Assembly (NCBI GenBank): GCA_028282725.1 | Contig: JANQHF010000023.1 | Location: 1 to 53,947, forward strand | Length of the DNA stretch: 53,947 nucleotides | DNA from: Saprospiraceae bacterium | GTDB taxonomy: Bacteria; Bacteroidota; Bacteroidia; Chitinophagales; Saprospiraceae | Direction: 5' to 3' | In this document: positions 16,942-25,238 of the stretch, piece by piece | Numbering within the stretch: position 1 is the stretch's first letter | How the letters are laid out: each line of letters starts with the position of its first letter | The notes under the pieces: model-generated | The model's input: only the letters and a program-made list of their open reading frames with translations | The model's database searches: none | What the model was told of the DNA's origin: nothing | Position numbers and translations under genes: made by a program

Positions 16942-18633
16942 ATGAGACCGGGACATCTGGCAACATTTATTTTATTTCTGTTTTCATTTGTTCTGCTTTC
17001 AGGACAAGGAGAACGATTTCTCAGCTATCAATCGGACATTCAGGTAAACCGTGACAGATCTATTCTGATCACCGATCAAATCGTATATACTCCTGGTGAT
17101 CTGAGGAAACGAGGAATCGTGCTGAATTACCCGACCAAGAGGTATCTGAATGATCGTCTGATTGGAGTCAGTTATGATATACTGGAAGTGACAAAAGATG
17201 ATCGTCCTGAACCATATCATACCGAATCCTCAGGGGATCAACTCACTGTATATTTTGGAAAGAGTGATATCTTTTTAAATCCAGGTACATACCGGTATAA
17301 AATTACGTACAAGGTCAAAGGTCAAATCGGATTTTACGAGAACTATGACGAAATCTACTGGAACGCCGTAGGGAACAAAAGTAGTTTTAGTATCGATAAG
17401 GTATCGGCGAGTGTTCGTCTACCTTCTGGTGCACAACTGATTCAGGAATCTGCTTATGTAGGCGCTGAGGGTGAAACTTCGGATGACTACACCGTTTCCG
17501 TCAACGACGATTTGATTCAGTATGAAGTGACTCGAATGCTTTCACCCTATGAAGGGTTTACAGTGGCTGTGGGATTTGAAAAAGGCATTGTACAATCACC
17601 TGGAATATTGGACAAAATCGGGTCATTGCTGATCATTTTGCTCGGTCTTGTTTTTTTGCTGCCGTACTACATCTATACCTGGTGGAAGTATGGTCAAGAT
17701 CCTCCTACACCTCCATCCTATCCCATTTGGGAAAGCCCTGAGGAGCTTTCAGCTGCCTCCGTCAATTACATTAAAAACAGCTGGTACCAAAACAAGAGCT
17801 TCACGGCCTCGGTTATCGACCTGGCGATCAAGGGATATCTACGAATTGAGGAGGTAGAAGACAAGGGATTTTTCGGTAAAAAGAAACACTTTGACCTTGT
17901 CAAATTGAAGGAGTCCGATGACAACCTTCCTTTGGAGGAACAACAACTGCACTCGAGCATATTTCTCTATGATGACAGGATCAGCATCAAAGGAAAGTAC
18001 GATTCCACTATAGAAAATACGTATCAGAATCATAAAGCAAGTCTTTCAGCCCAGCATAGTGACTTCATTTGGAAGGGTCATAATCTGCGATTCTTATGGA
18101 TTCCGGTCCTTGTCACGATTGCCGTAGGCGTCTTGGCCATCATTATCTTCATGAGCAACCCCTATTCCGAAGGATATAATATGCCGTTTATTGTCAGTTT
18201 TGGGGTTGCAGCTATATTGGGATTATTTCTCTATGGTTACCTGATCCGAAAACCCACTGTCGAAAGACTCGATTTGAAATCGAAGATCAAAGGTTTTCAG
18301 ATGTATTTGGAATTGACCGAAAAGGATCGATTGAATTTGTTGAATCCTCCGAAAATGACTCCTCAGCATTTTGAAGATATCCTTCCCTTTGCATTTGCAT
18401 TAGGAGTAGAACATAAATGGTCGGAAAAGTTTAAGACCATACTGGAAAAAGCGCAGTATCGACCTGAGTGGCACAATAGCAGGAGCCCTGTTTATTTCTC
18501 CTCTCATTTTGGCAGGGATTTTTCCAGTACTATTTCAAAAGCCACTACCAAGCCGTCAAAAAGTGGCAGTGGAAGTGGAGGCGGTGGTTTCTCCGGTGGT
18601 GGTGGAGGTGGTGGCAGTGTGGGAAGTTGGTGA
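16942..18633 (+). CDS. DUF2207 membrane protein
   Basis: A 563-aa protein with a Sec signal peptide (cleavage near LLSGQ). A large beta-rich extracytoplasmic DUF2207 domain (about 25-215) is followed by transmembrane helices near 230-250, then 383-402 and 415-435, with a cytoplasmic winged-helix-like segment between (SVIDLAIKGYLRIEEV near 290). The C-terminus is a low-complexity Gly/Ser tail ending GGGSVGSW, which is common in this family. Paired with LemA, it is probably a membrane complex of unknown function. One base separates it from lemA. Confidence 0.9.
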   Translation: MRPGHLATFILFLFSFVLLSGQGERFLSYQSDIQVNRDRSILITDQIVYTPGDLRKRGIVLNYPTKRYLNDRLIGVSYDILEVTKDDRPEPYHTESSGDQLTVYFGKSDIFLNPGTYRYKITYKVKGQIGFYENYDEIYWNAVGNKSSFSIDKVSASVRLPSGAQLIQESAYVGAEGETSDDYTVSVNDDLIQYEVTRMLSPYEGFTVAVGFEKGIVQSPGILDKIGSLLIILLGLVFLLPYYIYTWWKYGQDPPTPPSYPIWESPEELSAASVNYIKNSWYQNKSFTASVIDLAIKGYLRIEEVEDKGFFGKKKHFDLVKLKESDDNLPLEEQQLHSSIFLYDDRISIKGKYDSTIENTYQNHKASLSAQHSDFIWKGHNLRFLWIPVLVTIAVGVLAIIIFMSNPYSEGYNMPFIVSFGVAAILGLFLYGYLIRKPTVERLDLKSKIKGFQMYLELTEKDRLNLLNPPKMTPQHFEDILPFAFALGVEHKWSEKFKTILEKAQYRPEWHNSRSPVYFSSHFGRDFSSTISKATTKPSKSGSGSGGGGFSGGGGGGGSVGSW

Positions 18634-18812
18634 TTGCCTTAGCTGTAAGATGATGAGTAAGTAAGCTCTCATAAAAAACCTGGACAGGAATTACCTAACT
18701 ACATGTGGACAACTTTCTGGTTGTAAAATAATAATGATTATCAATTTTAATCTGGCTACATGAATGGAAAAGCGCTCTGCTGGGGAGCAACTCTTCAGGA
18801 CTGATGTAGCTG

Positions 18813-19346
18813 ACTTTTTTTGGAGTCGACGCCAGCGGATTCATCGAAAATAATGACGACAGATGCCTGATTGCTGCCATTACCCGAAAAGAAAATGAAG
18901 TCTGCTATTTCAAATTTAAATCACCGTCATATACGACAGGTTCGGAAAACATCAACCAAACCGATGTTCGGTATTGATCTTTTAATTTGGGAAATTCTGC
19001 TACATATAATTTCAATGCACTCAAATATGAAGATGCAATTTTGGACGAAGACGGATATGTAAATATTGTAACGGCAAGTAAGGATGATGAAATTGAAAAC
19101 AGAATTAATGAGTTAGGATTTAATTTTCTGGAATGGAATATGCCATGGGACGAGGCATTGGTTCTTTTTCGACACATGCCGGCGAATCCTGATTTCGAAG
19201 CTCAAATAGATGACGTACCTCCAATCAAAGAAGGAAGGAATGACTTTTCCACTTACGAAGCTCATCAATATTTGGGAGCATATGCACCAAGGGGAATAAG
19301 ATCGACTAAAGAGGATTTTCTAAATGAATTACATATTGCAAATTAG
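18813..19346 (+). pseudogene. remnant gene interrupted by an in-frame TGA
   Basis: From 18813 one frame reads continuously (GVDASGFIENNDDRCLIAAI...) through TDVRY to a TGA at 18975-18977, and then on in the same frame as SFNLGNSATYNFN... to 19346. Replacing the stop with Trp gives RYWSFNLGN, which looks like a natural conserved motif, so a TGG-to-TGA mutation is likely. The start is also lost: a TAG lies in frame at 18807. I do not recognise the family. The downstream 119-aa part could still be translated from TTG at 18987, but I consider the gene decayed. RidA follows 11 bases later. Confidence 0.65.
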
Positions 19347-19357
19347 AATTTTAACCG

Positions 19358-19759
19358 ATGAAAAATAAACATGTAAATCCCTCTGCACTTTTCAACTCAA
19401 GACCGCATGGTTTTTCACAAGCGGTTGTATCAAAACCTGGAAGGATAGTTTTTATCTCCGGGCAAGTAGCTGTCAATAAAAATTTAAAAGTTGCAGGCAA
19501 GAACAATCTGAAAAAGCAAGTCAGTAAAACCATAAAAAATTTGAACCTTGTTATAGAGGCAGCTGGTGGCAACTTAAATGATATTGTAATGCTTCGGATT
19601 TACAAGGTAGATTTTAAAATGGAAGATGCACGGGTAATCAGCAATATGCTTAAAAAACATTTCGGAGACAAAAGTCCTCCTGCGAGTACCTGGATTAATG
19701 TCAAAGGCCTTGCCATCAGTGATGTTATGATAGAGATTGAAGCGCAAGCAATTATCTAA
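19358..19759 (+). CDS. RidA/YjgF family protein lacking the catalytic arginine
   Basis: A 133-aa protein of the RidA family: GRIVFISGQVAVN near 28-40, LRIYKVDFK near 79 and a C-terminal PASTW...VMIEIEAQAII block. At the position of the conserved carboxylate-binding arginine it has Ser110 (P-A-S-T), so canonical imine deaminase activity is doubtful. There is no signal peptide. It is convergent with the sulfatase gene, with 55 bases between, and follows a pseudogene. It is one of four RidA genes in 31 kb, and like the one at 108-500 belongs to the arginine-lacking type. Confidence 0.85.
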   Translation: MKNKHVNPSALFNSRPHGFSQAVVSKPGRIVFISGQVAVNKNLKVAGKNNLKKQVSKTIKNLNLVIEAAGGNLNDIVMLRIYKVDFKMEDARVISNMLKKHFGDKSPPASTWINVKGLAISDVMIEIEAQAII

Positions 19760-19814
19760 ATGAAGAATAGAATTATACTTCGAGCGCTATTGATTTTTAA
19801 GCTTACGGACAGAA

Positions 19815-21383
19815 TCAATCCCAGTATCTTTCAATGATTTCCTGCATGACAGGACGATCCTGATCTGTATCTCCTACTTCAATCCGTAGATTTTCTAATT
19901 GTTTCTTTAAATCCTCAATTACATCCTGGTATTCCGGATGATTGTAAGCATTATTATTTTCACCGGCATCTCTTTTCAGATCATAAAATTCCCATGACGG
20001 CATGGTAGTCTGCTGTATGGCACCGGTCATATCCAAAGGGTGGCCGTAGAAAAAACCCAGTTTATACTGCTCCGTGCGTATGGCAAAATGCGCCGGTCGC
20101 TCGGTGCGATGCAACCAGTAACGATAATAAAATGAACTTCGCCAATCGGTAGGCGTTGATCCCCGCAGGTTTGCTCTGAAACTCTTTCCTTTGATGAAAT
20201 CAGGTTTTTCAATCCCTGCATAATCAGCGAATAAGGCTGGAAAATCTATATTCAAAACCAGGTCATCCAGACGCTTATTCGCAGGGACTTCTTCGGGATA
20301 ACGAATCACAAATGGCATGCGGATCGCCTCCTCATACATCATTCTTTTATCAAACATTCCGTGTTCACCAAGAAAATAACCCTGGTCTGATGTATATATT
20401 ACTACCGTAGTGTTTGCCTGCCCGCTTTCATCCAGGAATTCCAATATTTTTCCAATGTTGTCATCAATAGATGCTCCTGATCTGAGAAAATCTTTGATAA
20501 ATTTCTGATAGATAAATTTGCGCTCAGTCACTCTATCCAAAATTGTCGTATCGATTGGTAATCCCGGATAACTCGAATGAATTCGATCAGGATTTTCTTG
20601 TGCTGCAATCCAGCGATCGTACAGGATCCATAATTTCTGACCAGTAAAACTTCGGCCATTTGTCTGAGGGCCAAAATCCATTAAATTATCCGGTTCGGGA
20701 ATGGTCTCATTTTCCAGGAAGGTATCGTACCGATCCGGATAGTCAAAGGGTTCGTGGGTGGCCTTAAAATGTGTCATGAGGAAAAATGGACGATTCGATT
20801 TTCTATTTTTCAACCATTCAATAGATTGATCTCCAATGACATCGGCAGAAAATCCCTGGAAGACTTTCCCGCCGGCATTAGCGTCTTCCCAATTATCTTT
20901 AGATTTCAATTTCGGGTCATTATATATTCCCTGACCAGGCAATACAAGGAAGTGATCAAATCCTGAAGGTCTCTTTTTGAGGTGCCACTTGCCAATGACT
21001 GCTGTTTCATATCCTGCTCGCTGGAGGACCTTGGCAATATTGTTACTGTCGGGATCAAGAGCATCCGCCAGGGTATACACATTATTCTGATGACTATACT
21101 GACCCGTGAGAATACTTGCCCGGCTGGGAACACAAATCGAATTTGTACAAAAGACATTATTCAATACCACCCCTTCCCTGGCCAATCGCCGAATATGATT
21201 ACTTTTTGCATACTTATCAAGTATGCCATTGTAGATACCCCACGCCTGGGAAGTGTGATCATCTGACATGATGAATAATATATTGGGGCGTTGTTTATGA
21301 GTGGAACAGGACCATAGTGAAAACGCCGCGGCAACTAGTATCAAAAGATACAAAGTCAACCTATGGTTTGTTAAAAAGATCAT
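19815..21383 (-). CDS. sulfatase lipoprotein, GlcNAc-6-sulfatase-like
   Basis: A 522-aa sulfatase. The signal and lipobox end LWSC (Cys26). Then come NILFIMSDDH (metal-binding Asp pair), the formylglycine motif CVPSR with Cys84, GKWHL near 140, the LPGQG.YNDP segment, and TSDQGYFLGEHGMFDK near 335. Cys-type maturation needs a formylglycine-generating enzyme, which is not in this window. The LPGQG/YNDP pattern resembles N-acetylglucosamine-6-sulfatases (SulfAtlas S1_11-like), an inference by eye. It releases sulfate from sulfated glycans outside the inner membrane. It diverges from the M19 dipeptidase gene; the second palindrome copy lies in the shared upstream region. Confidence 0.9.
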   Translation of the reverse strand: MIFLTNHRLTLYLLILVAAAFSLWSCSTHKQRPNILFIMSDDHTSQAWGIYNGILDKYAKSNHIRRLAREGVVLNNVFCTNSICVPSRASILTGQYSHQNNVYTLADALDPDSNNIAKVLQRAGYETAVIGKWHLKKRPSGFDHFLVLPGQGIYNDPKLKSKDNWEDANAGGKVFQGFSADVIGDQSIEWLKNRKSNRPFFLMTHFKATHEPFDYPDRYDTFLENETIPEPDNLMDFGPQTNGRSFTGQKLWILYDRWIAAQENPDRIHSSYPGLPIDTTILDRVTERKFIYQKFIKDFLRSGASIDDNIGKILEFLDESGQANTTVVIYTSDQGYFLGEHGMFDKRMMYEEAIRMPFVIRYPEEVPANKRLDDLVLNIDFPALFADYAGIEKPDFIKGKSFRANLRGSTPTDWRSSFYYRYWLHRTERPAHFAIRTEQYKLGFFYGHPLDMTGAIQQTTMPSWEFYDLKRDAGENNNAYNHPEYQDVIEDLKKQLENLRIEVGDTDQDRPVMQEIIERYWD

Positions 21384-21405
21384 TTAAACTCAAAATACCA
21401 ATTCG

Positions 21406-21438
21406 AGGTTTACTAAACTTTAGAAGTTTGGTAAACCT
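21406..21438. repeat. 15-bp-arm palindrome, copy 2
   Basis: AGGTTTACTAAACTT, a TAG loop, and AAGTTTGGTAAACCT, with one T-G mismatch, followed by TGCTTTTGG. It matches the palindrome at 15707-15741. It lies just upstream of both the sulfatase and the dipeptidase genes. Confidence 0.85.
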
Positions 21439-21549
21439 TGCTTTTGGCGGCTATCTCCCAGATCTTTATACTGCGCTTGTCTATTTGCTCATTGTGTCAT
21501 TGTTCATAAAGATTATATTCGTTGAAACCGGAAAGCGAATGAGAGAAAT

Positions 21550-22602
21550 ATGAAACGAAAAGAATTTCTGATACATTCTGGCTTGGCCCTGGGAGCGACT
21601 ATGCTTGGGAGCGTTTATTATGGAAAGGAAGAATTCGAGAGGAAGAGTAACAAGATCGATTTTGATTTGCATGCCCACCCGGGCGTATTTTTTGCAAAGG
21701 GAACTGCCTTATTTCCCGGAGAAGAAGCTTTTGTGAACAGGATACTTGAAATGAAAGCCAACAATCTTGATGGCGCCTTTTTCAGTTTGGTGGCTGACTG
21801 GCCATTACTGCAAATAACCGATCAAGGTGTTGTCTTCAATAGAGCCTATCAGAAAGACGAAGGATGGATAGAATTCAAGAAACAATTGTCCATTTTCAAA
21901 GAACTCTTGCAAAAATCTGAAGCTGTCTTAACCGTCCAACCTGCAGCACTTGGCGACGGCGAATCTGTCAAAGCCTTCCTGGCCTGTGAAGGAGGGGATT
22001 TCATTGGAACCAATTTGGGTCATGTAGAAGAAGCCTATGATGAAGGAGTGCGATCCATACAAATCGTGCACTACGCTCCTAATCTTTTGGGAGACCTGCA
22101 AACCTGGAAGTCCGAACACGGAGGGCTTTCTAAATTGGGCGGCCAAGTGATCAAAAAGATGAATCAACTCGGTATGATCATAGATGTTGCGCATGCTTCG
22201 GCTCGAACGGTAAAAATGGCGGTTGATCTGACGAAAGACCCGGTTATACTTTCGCACAGTATTTTAAAAGATGACAAAGAACGACCGATTTCTGCAAGGG
22301 CCATCAGCGTGGAGCACGCCAAAATGGTGTCGGTAACCGGGGGTGTCATAGGCATATGGCCATCCGGATTTTCTTCCTCTTTTGATGAATTTATAGATCA
22401 TACATTCAGGATGATTGACGCAGTAGGTATCAATCACGTGGGGATCGGTACCGATATGGATGCCAATTTTCAGCCGGTTATTTCCAGCTATCATCAATTT
22501 TCAGATTGGAAATCAGCATTAAGTACCCGGGGACTCACTGAAGAAGAGATAGGCAAAATAGCAGGTAATAATATGAAGAGAGTCCTGGACGAAGTTCTTT
22601 AA
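21550..22602 (+). CDS. membrane-type dipeptidase, peptidase family M19
   Basis: A 350-aa zinc dipeptidase. The first metal motif is FDLHAHPG (His41, His43), the bridging glutamate is Glu147 in ACEGGD, and the later ligands are His215 in IDVAHAS and His236 in ILSHS, with Asp in GIGTDMDAN near 305. These match the M19 (renal dipeptidase-like) family, which cleaves dipeptides, often with a D-residue at the second position. The N-terminus MKRKEFLIHSGLALGATML is Tat-like (KR rather than RR), so export is likely but not certain. A D-amino-acid-releasing dipeptidase would fit the D-amino-acid-type enzymes of the 25-31 kb block. Confidence 0.85.
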   Translation: MKRKEFLIHSGLALGATMLGSVYYGKEEFERKSNKIDFDLHAHPGVFFAKGTALFPGEEAFVNRILEMKANNLDGAFFSLVADWPLLQITDQGVVFNRAYQKDEGWIEFKKQLSIFKELLQKSEAVLTVQPAALGDGESVKAFLACEGGDFIGTNLGHVEEAYDEGVRSIQIVHYAPNLLGDLQTWKSEHGGLSKLGGQVIKKMNQLGMIIDVAHASARTVKMAVDLTKDPVILSHSILKDDKERPISARAISVEHAKMVSVTGGVIGIWPSGFSSSFDEFIDHTFRMIDAVGINHVGIGTDMDANFQPVISSYHQFSDWKSALSTRGLTEEEIGKIAGNNMKRVLDEVL

Positions 22603-22615
22603 TTCGGACAGCAAA

Positions 22616-22749
22616 TCAAAATCTTCTTTAGTTTGCTTATCCTTGACCTTAATCTATTCATAGGAGCAAAAGAAGATGTGATCCCCGACAAACCGATCTA
22701 CTCCAATGGATTGATCATCGAAGTCGGTTTGAGACGTCATTTTTTTTGA
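22616..22749 (+). pseudogene. possible C-terminal remnant of an outer-membrane protein
   Basis: Directly after the dipeptidase stop, the same frame stays open to 22749 and ends with NGLIIEVGLRRHFF, a terminal beta-strand ending in Phe as in outer-membrane barrel proteins. There is no start codon or signal. It may be the tail of a deleted gene, or chance. Confidence 0.3.
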
Positions 22750-22834
22750 TTGAACTTTGTTTATTCATGCAGATCTTGTATTGACGAATATTGAATAAGG
22801 TATCTTAACTTGAGAATCTTAATGTAATTCCCAC

Positions 22835-22993
22835 ATGTTCGCTTCCATTGCATATCCTTTTTGGTTCTTTCTCCTGCTATTGACGATCGTTTGGTATTTT
22901 ACCGTAACCGCTCTTGTCGCATTTCGGGGTGCCCGTGATATCCGCCAAATGATAAAGAACGAAAACTCTAACAAAAATGAGGTCAGCGTATAA
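22835..22993 (+). CDS. small single-helix membrane protein (52 aa)
   Basis: A 52-aa ORF from the ATG at 22835: MFASIAYPFWFF, one strongly hydrophobic helix (about 8-33), then a basic tail with GARDIRQMIKN. The pattern of a short leader, one helix and an R-x-A-R-D-I segment resembles small membrane partners of sodium symporters, but no symporter lies beside it here. Its end overlaps the start region of the SMP-30-like gene. I judge it real from composition and from overlap with the next gene; function unknown. Confidence 0.5.
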   Translation: MFASIAYPFWFFLLLLTIVWYFTVTALVAFRGARDIRQMIKNENSNKNEVSV

Positions 22994-23006
22994 AAGAAGG
23001 AAGCAA

Positions 23007-23927
23007 ATGGCAAAACCTTCCGTCACTCATAGACTTCACCCTGTAATACTCTTGGTATTCAGTGCCCTGATTATCTGTTCGGGTGCTTGTTCGTCGAATG
23101 TGTATTCCGTTTTCTGGTCTTCACCTGAAGGAGAATGGACTTCAGGCGTGGAAGGCCCGGCCGTGGACAGATATGGAAATATCTATGCCGTTAATTTTAA
23201 AGAACAGGGCACAATTGGCATTATAAATACTGATAGAAAAAGCGAAATATTTGTCCGGCTACCGGAAGGCAGCATTGGTAATGGAATTCGATTTAACAGC
23301 GACGGGAATTTTTTTATTGCCGACTATACCAATCACAATGTTCTTGAAGTAAATGTCCGATCAAAGGAGATTTCGGTCTATGCCCACAGCGATCTCATGA
23401 ACCAACCCAATGACCTCGCAATTGCCAAAAACGGACAGCTCTTTTTGAGTGACCCGAATTGGACGGAATCAACGGGTAATATATGGAGAGTGGATACGGA
23501 TGGATCCGTGCATTTGCTGGAATCAAATATGGGCACCACTAATGGGATTGAGGTGAGCCCCGATGAATCAAAACTCTACTTGAATGAAAGTATTCAACGC
23601 AATGTGTGGGTATATGACCTTGCCCCAAATGGTGACATTTCGAATAAAAGACCCCTGCACAAATTTGCCGATTATGGTATGGATGGGATGAGATGCGATG
23701 TCCGGGGAAATCTTTATATCACGCGACACGGTAAAGGAACGGTAGCCATTCTCTCTCCGGATGGTCATGTCGTAAGAGAGATTAAACTGACAGGTAAAAA
23801 TCCGACCAACATCACATTTGGTGGTAAAGATGGTAAGACTTGTTATGTCACACTTGCAGATCTTGGACGTCTGGAGGCATTCCGTTCGGAATTTCCTGGA
23901 AGAGAATTTGCATGGAATTATGAATAA
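23007..23927 (+). CDS. SMP-30/gluconolactonase-like lipoprotein
   Basis: A 306-aa protein from the ATG at 23007 (an ATG at 22977 would add ten basic residues). The signal ends with a lipobox in LIICSGAC. The rest is a six-bladed beta-propeller of the SMP-30/gluconolactonase/LRE type, with repeated strands such as GPAVDRYGNIYAV, GNGIRFNSDGNFFIADY, NDLAIAKNGQLFLSDP, TNGIEVSPDESKLYLNE and MDGMRCDVRGNLYI. The family contains lactonases that open sugar lactones, for example after sugar oxidation by GMC enzymes. A role in sugar-acid metabolism fits the oxidoreductases at 31-34 kb, but the substrate is inferred. Confidence 0.8.
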   Translation: MAKPSVTHRLHPVILLVFSALIICSGACSSNVYSVFWSSPEGEWTSGVEGPAVDRYGNIYAVNFKEQGTIGIINTDRKSEIFVRLPEGSIGNGIRFNSDGNFFIADYTNHNVLEVNVRSKEISVYAHSDLMNQPNDLAIAKNGQLFLSDPNWTESTGNIWRVDTDGSVHLLESNMGTTNGIEVSPDESKLYLNESIQRNVWVYDLAPNGDISNKRPLHKFADYGMDGMRCDVRGNLYITRHGKGTVAILSPDGHVVREIKLTGKNPTNITFGGKDGKTCYVTLADLGRLEAFRSEFPGREFAWNYE

Positions 23928-24046
23928 CAAGGAGACTTAATACTAAAGAGTATAAAAGATACTGGTATTTTATCTACTCTAAAATACTCCCATATGATTT
24001 TGGTCTACACATTATTTCACATCTGCTCTTTCACTATATTCACGCC

Positions 24047-24607
24047 ATGAATCCAACCTTATCAAAATTTGTCGAAAGCCTTGATCATGCAGTCATCTCA
24101 GATTCGGTGGAAACCATATGCGCAAACGTCAGGTCTGTACTGGTAGATTTTATAGAACACCATCCTGATCTTCTTCCTCAAAACTTTTTAAAGCCGTCTG
24201 AGAATCATTATGCACGCCGACTTCTACATAAGTGTCCTGATGATTTATATTCGGTAGTAATCATGGTCTGGGATCAGGGTCAGGGAACTGGTTTGCATGA
24301 TCATAGCGGAAGTTGGTGTGTTGAGGGCGTTTATAAAGGAAAAGTCCGGGTCGAATCTTATGAGATGATAGAGGATCATGGCAATGGATATTGTGAATTT
24401 AAATATCAGGAGGAAATCGTCCAGGGTGCAGGTAAGGCAGGAGCCCTCATACCCCCTTTCGAATACCACATTCTTTCAAATCCATTTGAAGAAGTTGCCA
24501 TAACCATTCATGTATATAGTGGTGAGATGACTTCTTCTCTCGCATTTCATCCTGTTGATGGTGGTGGACACAGAAGTGAGCGTAAGAATCTAACGTATAC
24601 AAAATAG
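24047..24607 (+). CDS. cysteine dioxygenase-like cupin protein
   Basis: A 186-aa cytoplasmic cupin of the cysteine dioxygenase type I family. The iron-binding histidines are His84 and His86 in GLHDHSGSWC and His141 in FEYHILSN. Cys91 and Tyr157 (in IHVYSGEM) sit at the positions of the Cys-Tyr crosslink of mammalian CDO. The family oxidises cysteine thiols to sulfinate using O2 and iron, and related members act on 3-mercaptopropionate. Start at the ATG at 24047; upstream the region is AT-rich. No operon partner. Confidence 0.85.
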   Translation: MNPTLSKFVESLDHAVISDSVETICANVRSVLVDFIEHHPDLLPQNFLKPSENHYARRLLHKCPDDLYSVVIMVWDQGQGTGLHDHSGSWCVEGVYKGKVRVESYEMIEDHGNGYCEFKYQEEIVQGAGKAGALIPPFEYHILSNPFEEVAITIHVYSGEMTSSLAFHPVDGGGHRSERKNLTYTK

Positions 24608-24748
24608 CTGAAGTCAGAAGATTGCTTTCCAGGAATGATTAGTAATGCTGTTTACGTTCGACAGATTACAATTTGTCATAAACATTCAATGACTTTTATT
24701 GGATCAGGTGTTTTATCCCGATCATTCATTCTTCAAGTACTGAACGTC

Positions 24749-24940
24749 GTGAAGAGGAGGACATTCATCTCGAGCAGTGCCGCAGCGGGAAGTTCACTCA
24801 TCATCGGCATCTATCTTCCCGGATGTCAGATAGATGATCCGGGTCCAAAAAAATCTCATCAGTTCAATGTCTATTCGGGCATTAGCACAGCAAGCCGATC
24901 GGAAAGCGCATTAGGAAATTACCAATCGGCGATCAGTTGA
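24749..24940 (+). pseudogene. 5' fragment of a molybdopterin oxidoreductase (isoquinoline 1-oxidoreductase beta-like)
   Basis: From GTG at 24749 the frame reads VKRRTFISSSAAAGSSLIIGIYLPGC, a Tat signal with the IGFYLPG-type ending found at the start of xanthine dehydrogenase-family large subunits (isoquinoline 1-oxidoreductase beta type). The similarity breaks down within about 40 residues and the frame stops at 24940, whereas intact proteins run for about 700 residues. It is therefore a truncated remnant. No partner iron-sulfur subunit is nearby. Confidence 0.5.
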
Positions 24941-25238
24941 AAGTTGATGACCCGGACAGGACTTCTTAGTTTTTATACGGTTCATTTTGCTCGTACTTGA
25001 AGACTACTATCAATTGGTTGACAATCAATTTCGTCGATATCACAGGGTCAACAGGATTTTCGTCAGTAAGCTAAGATCAATTGAAAACCGCCCGTCAATC
25101 CACATTCTTTTTGTGAGCAGCTTTTCACCAGGTTTCTTTCATGTGTGCGAGCACATTGTAAAAAAGTATTTCTAAATTAGGGGGCGACACGTTGAACAGA
25201 TCAATCTTACGCGTCGGTATCATTCTAAACCAACCCTT
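24941..25238. other. intergenic region, no feature recognised
   Basis: About 300 bases between the oxidoreductase fragment and the amidohydrolase gene. A 62-codon frame from 24987 has no signal, motif or composition to support it. The promoter of the downstream operon is expected here but no clear element was identified. Confidence 0.4.

Noticed and set aside
24987-25175. 62-codon frame before the amidohydrolase
   Set aside because: No signal, motif or conserved-looking segment.
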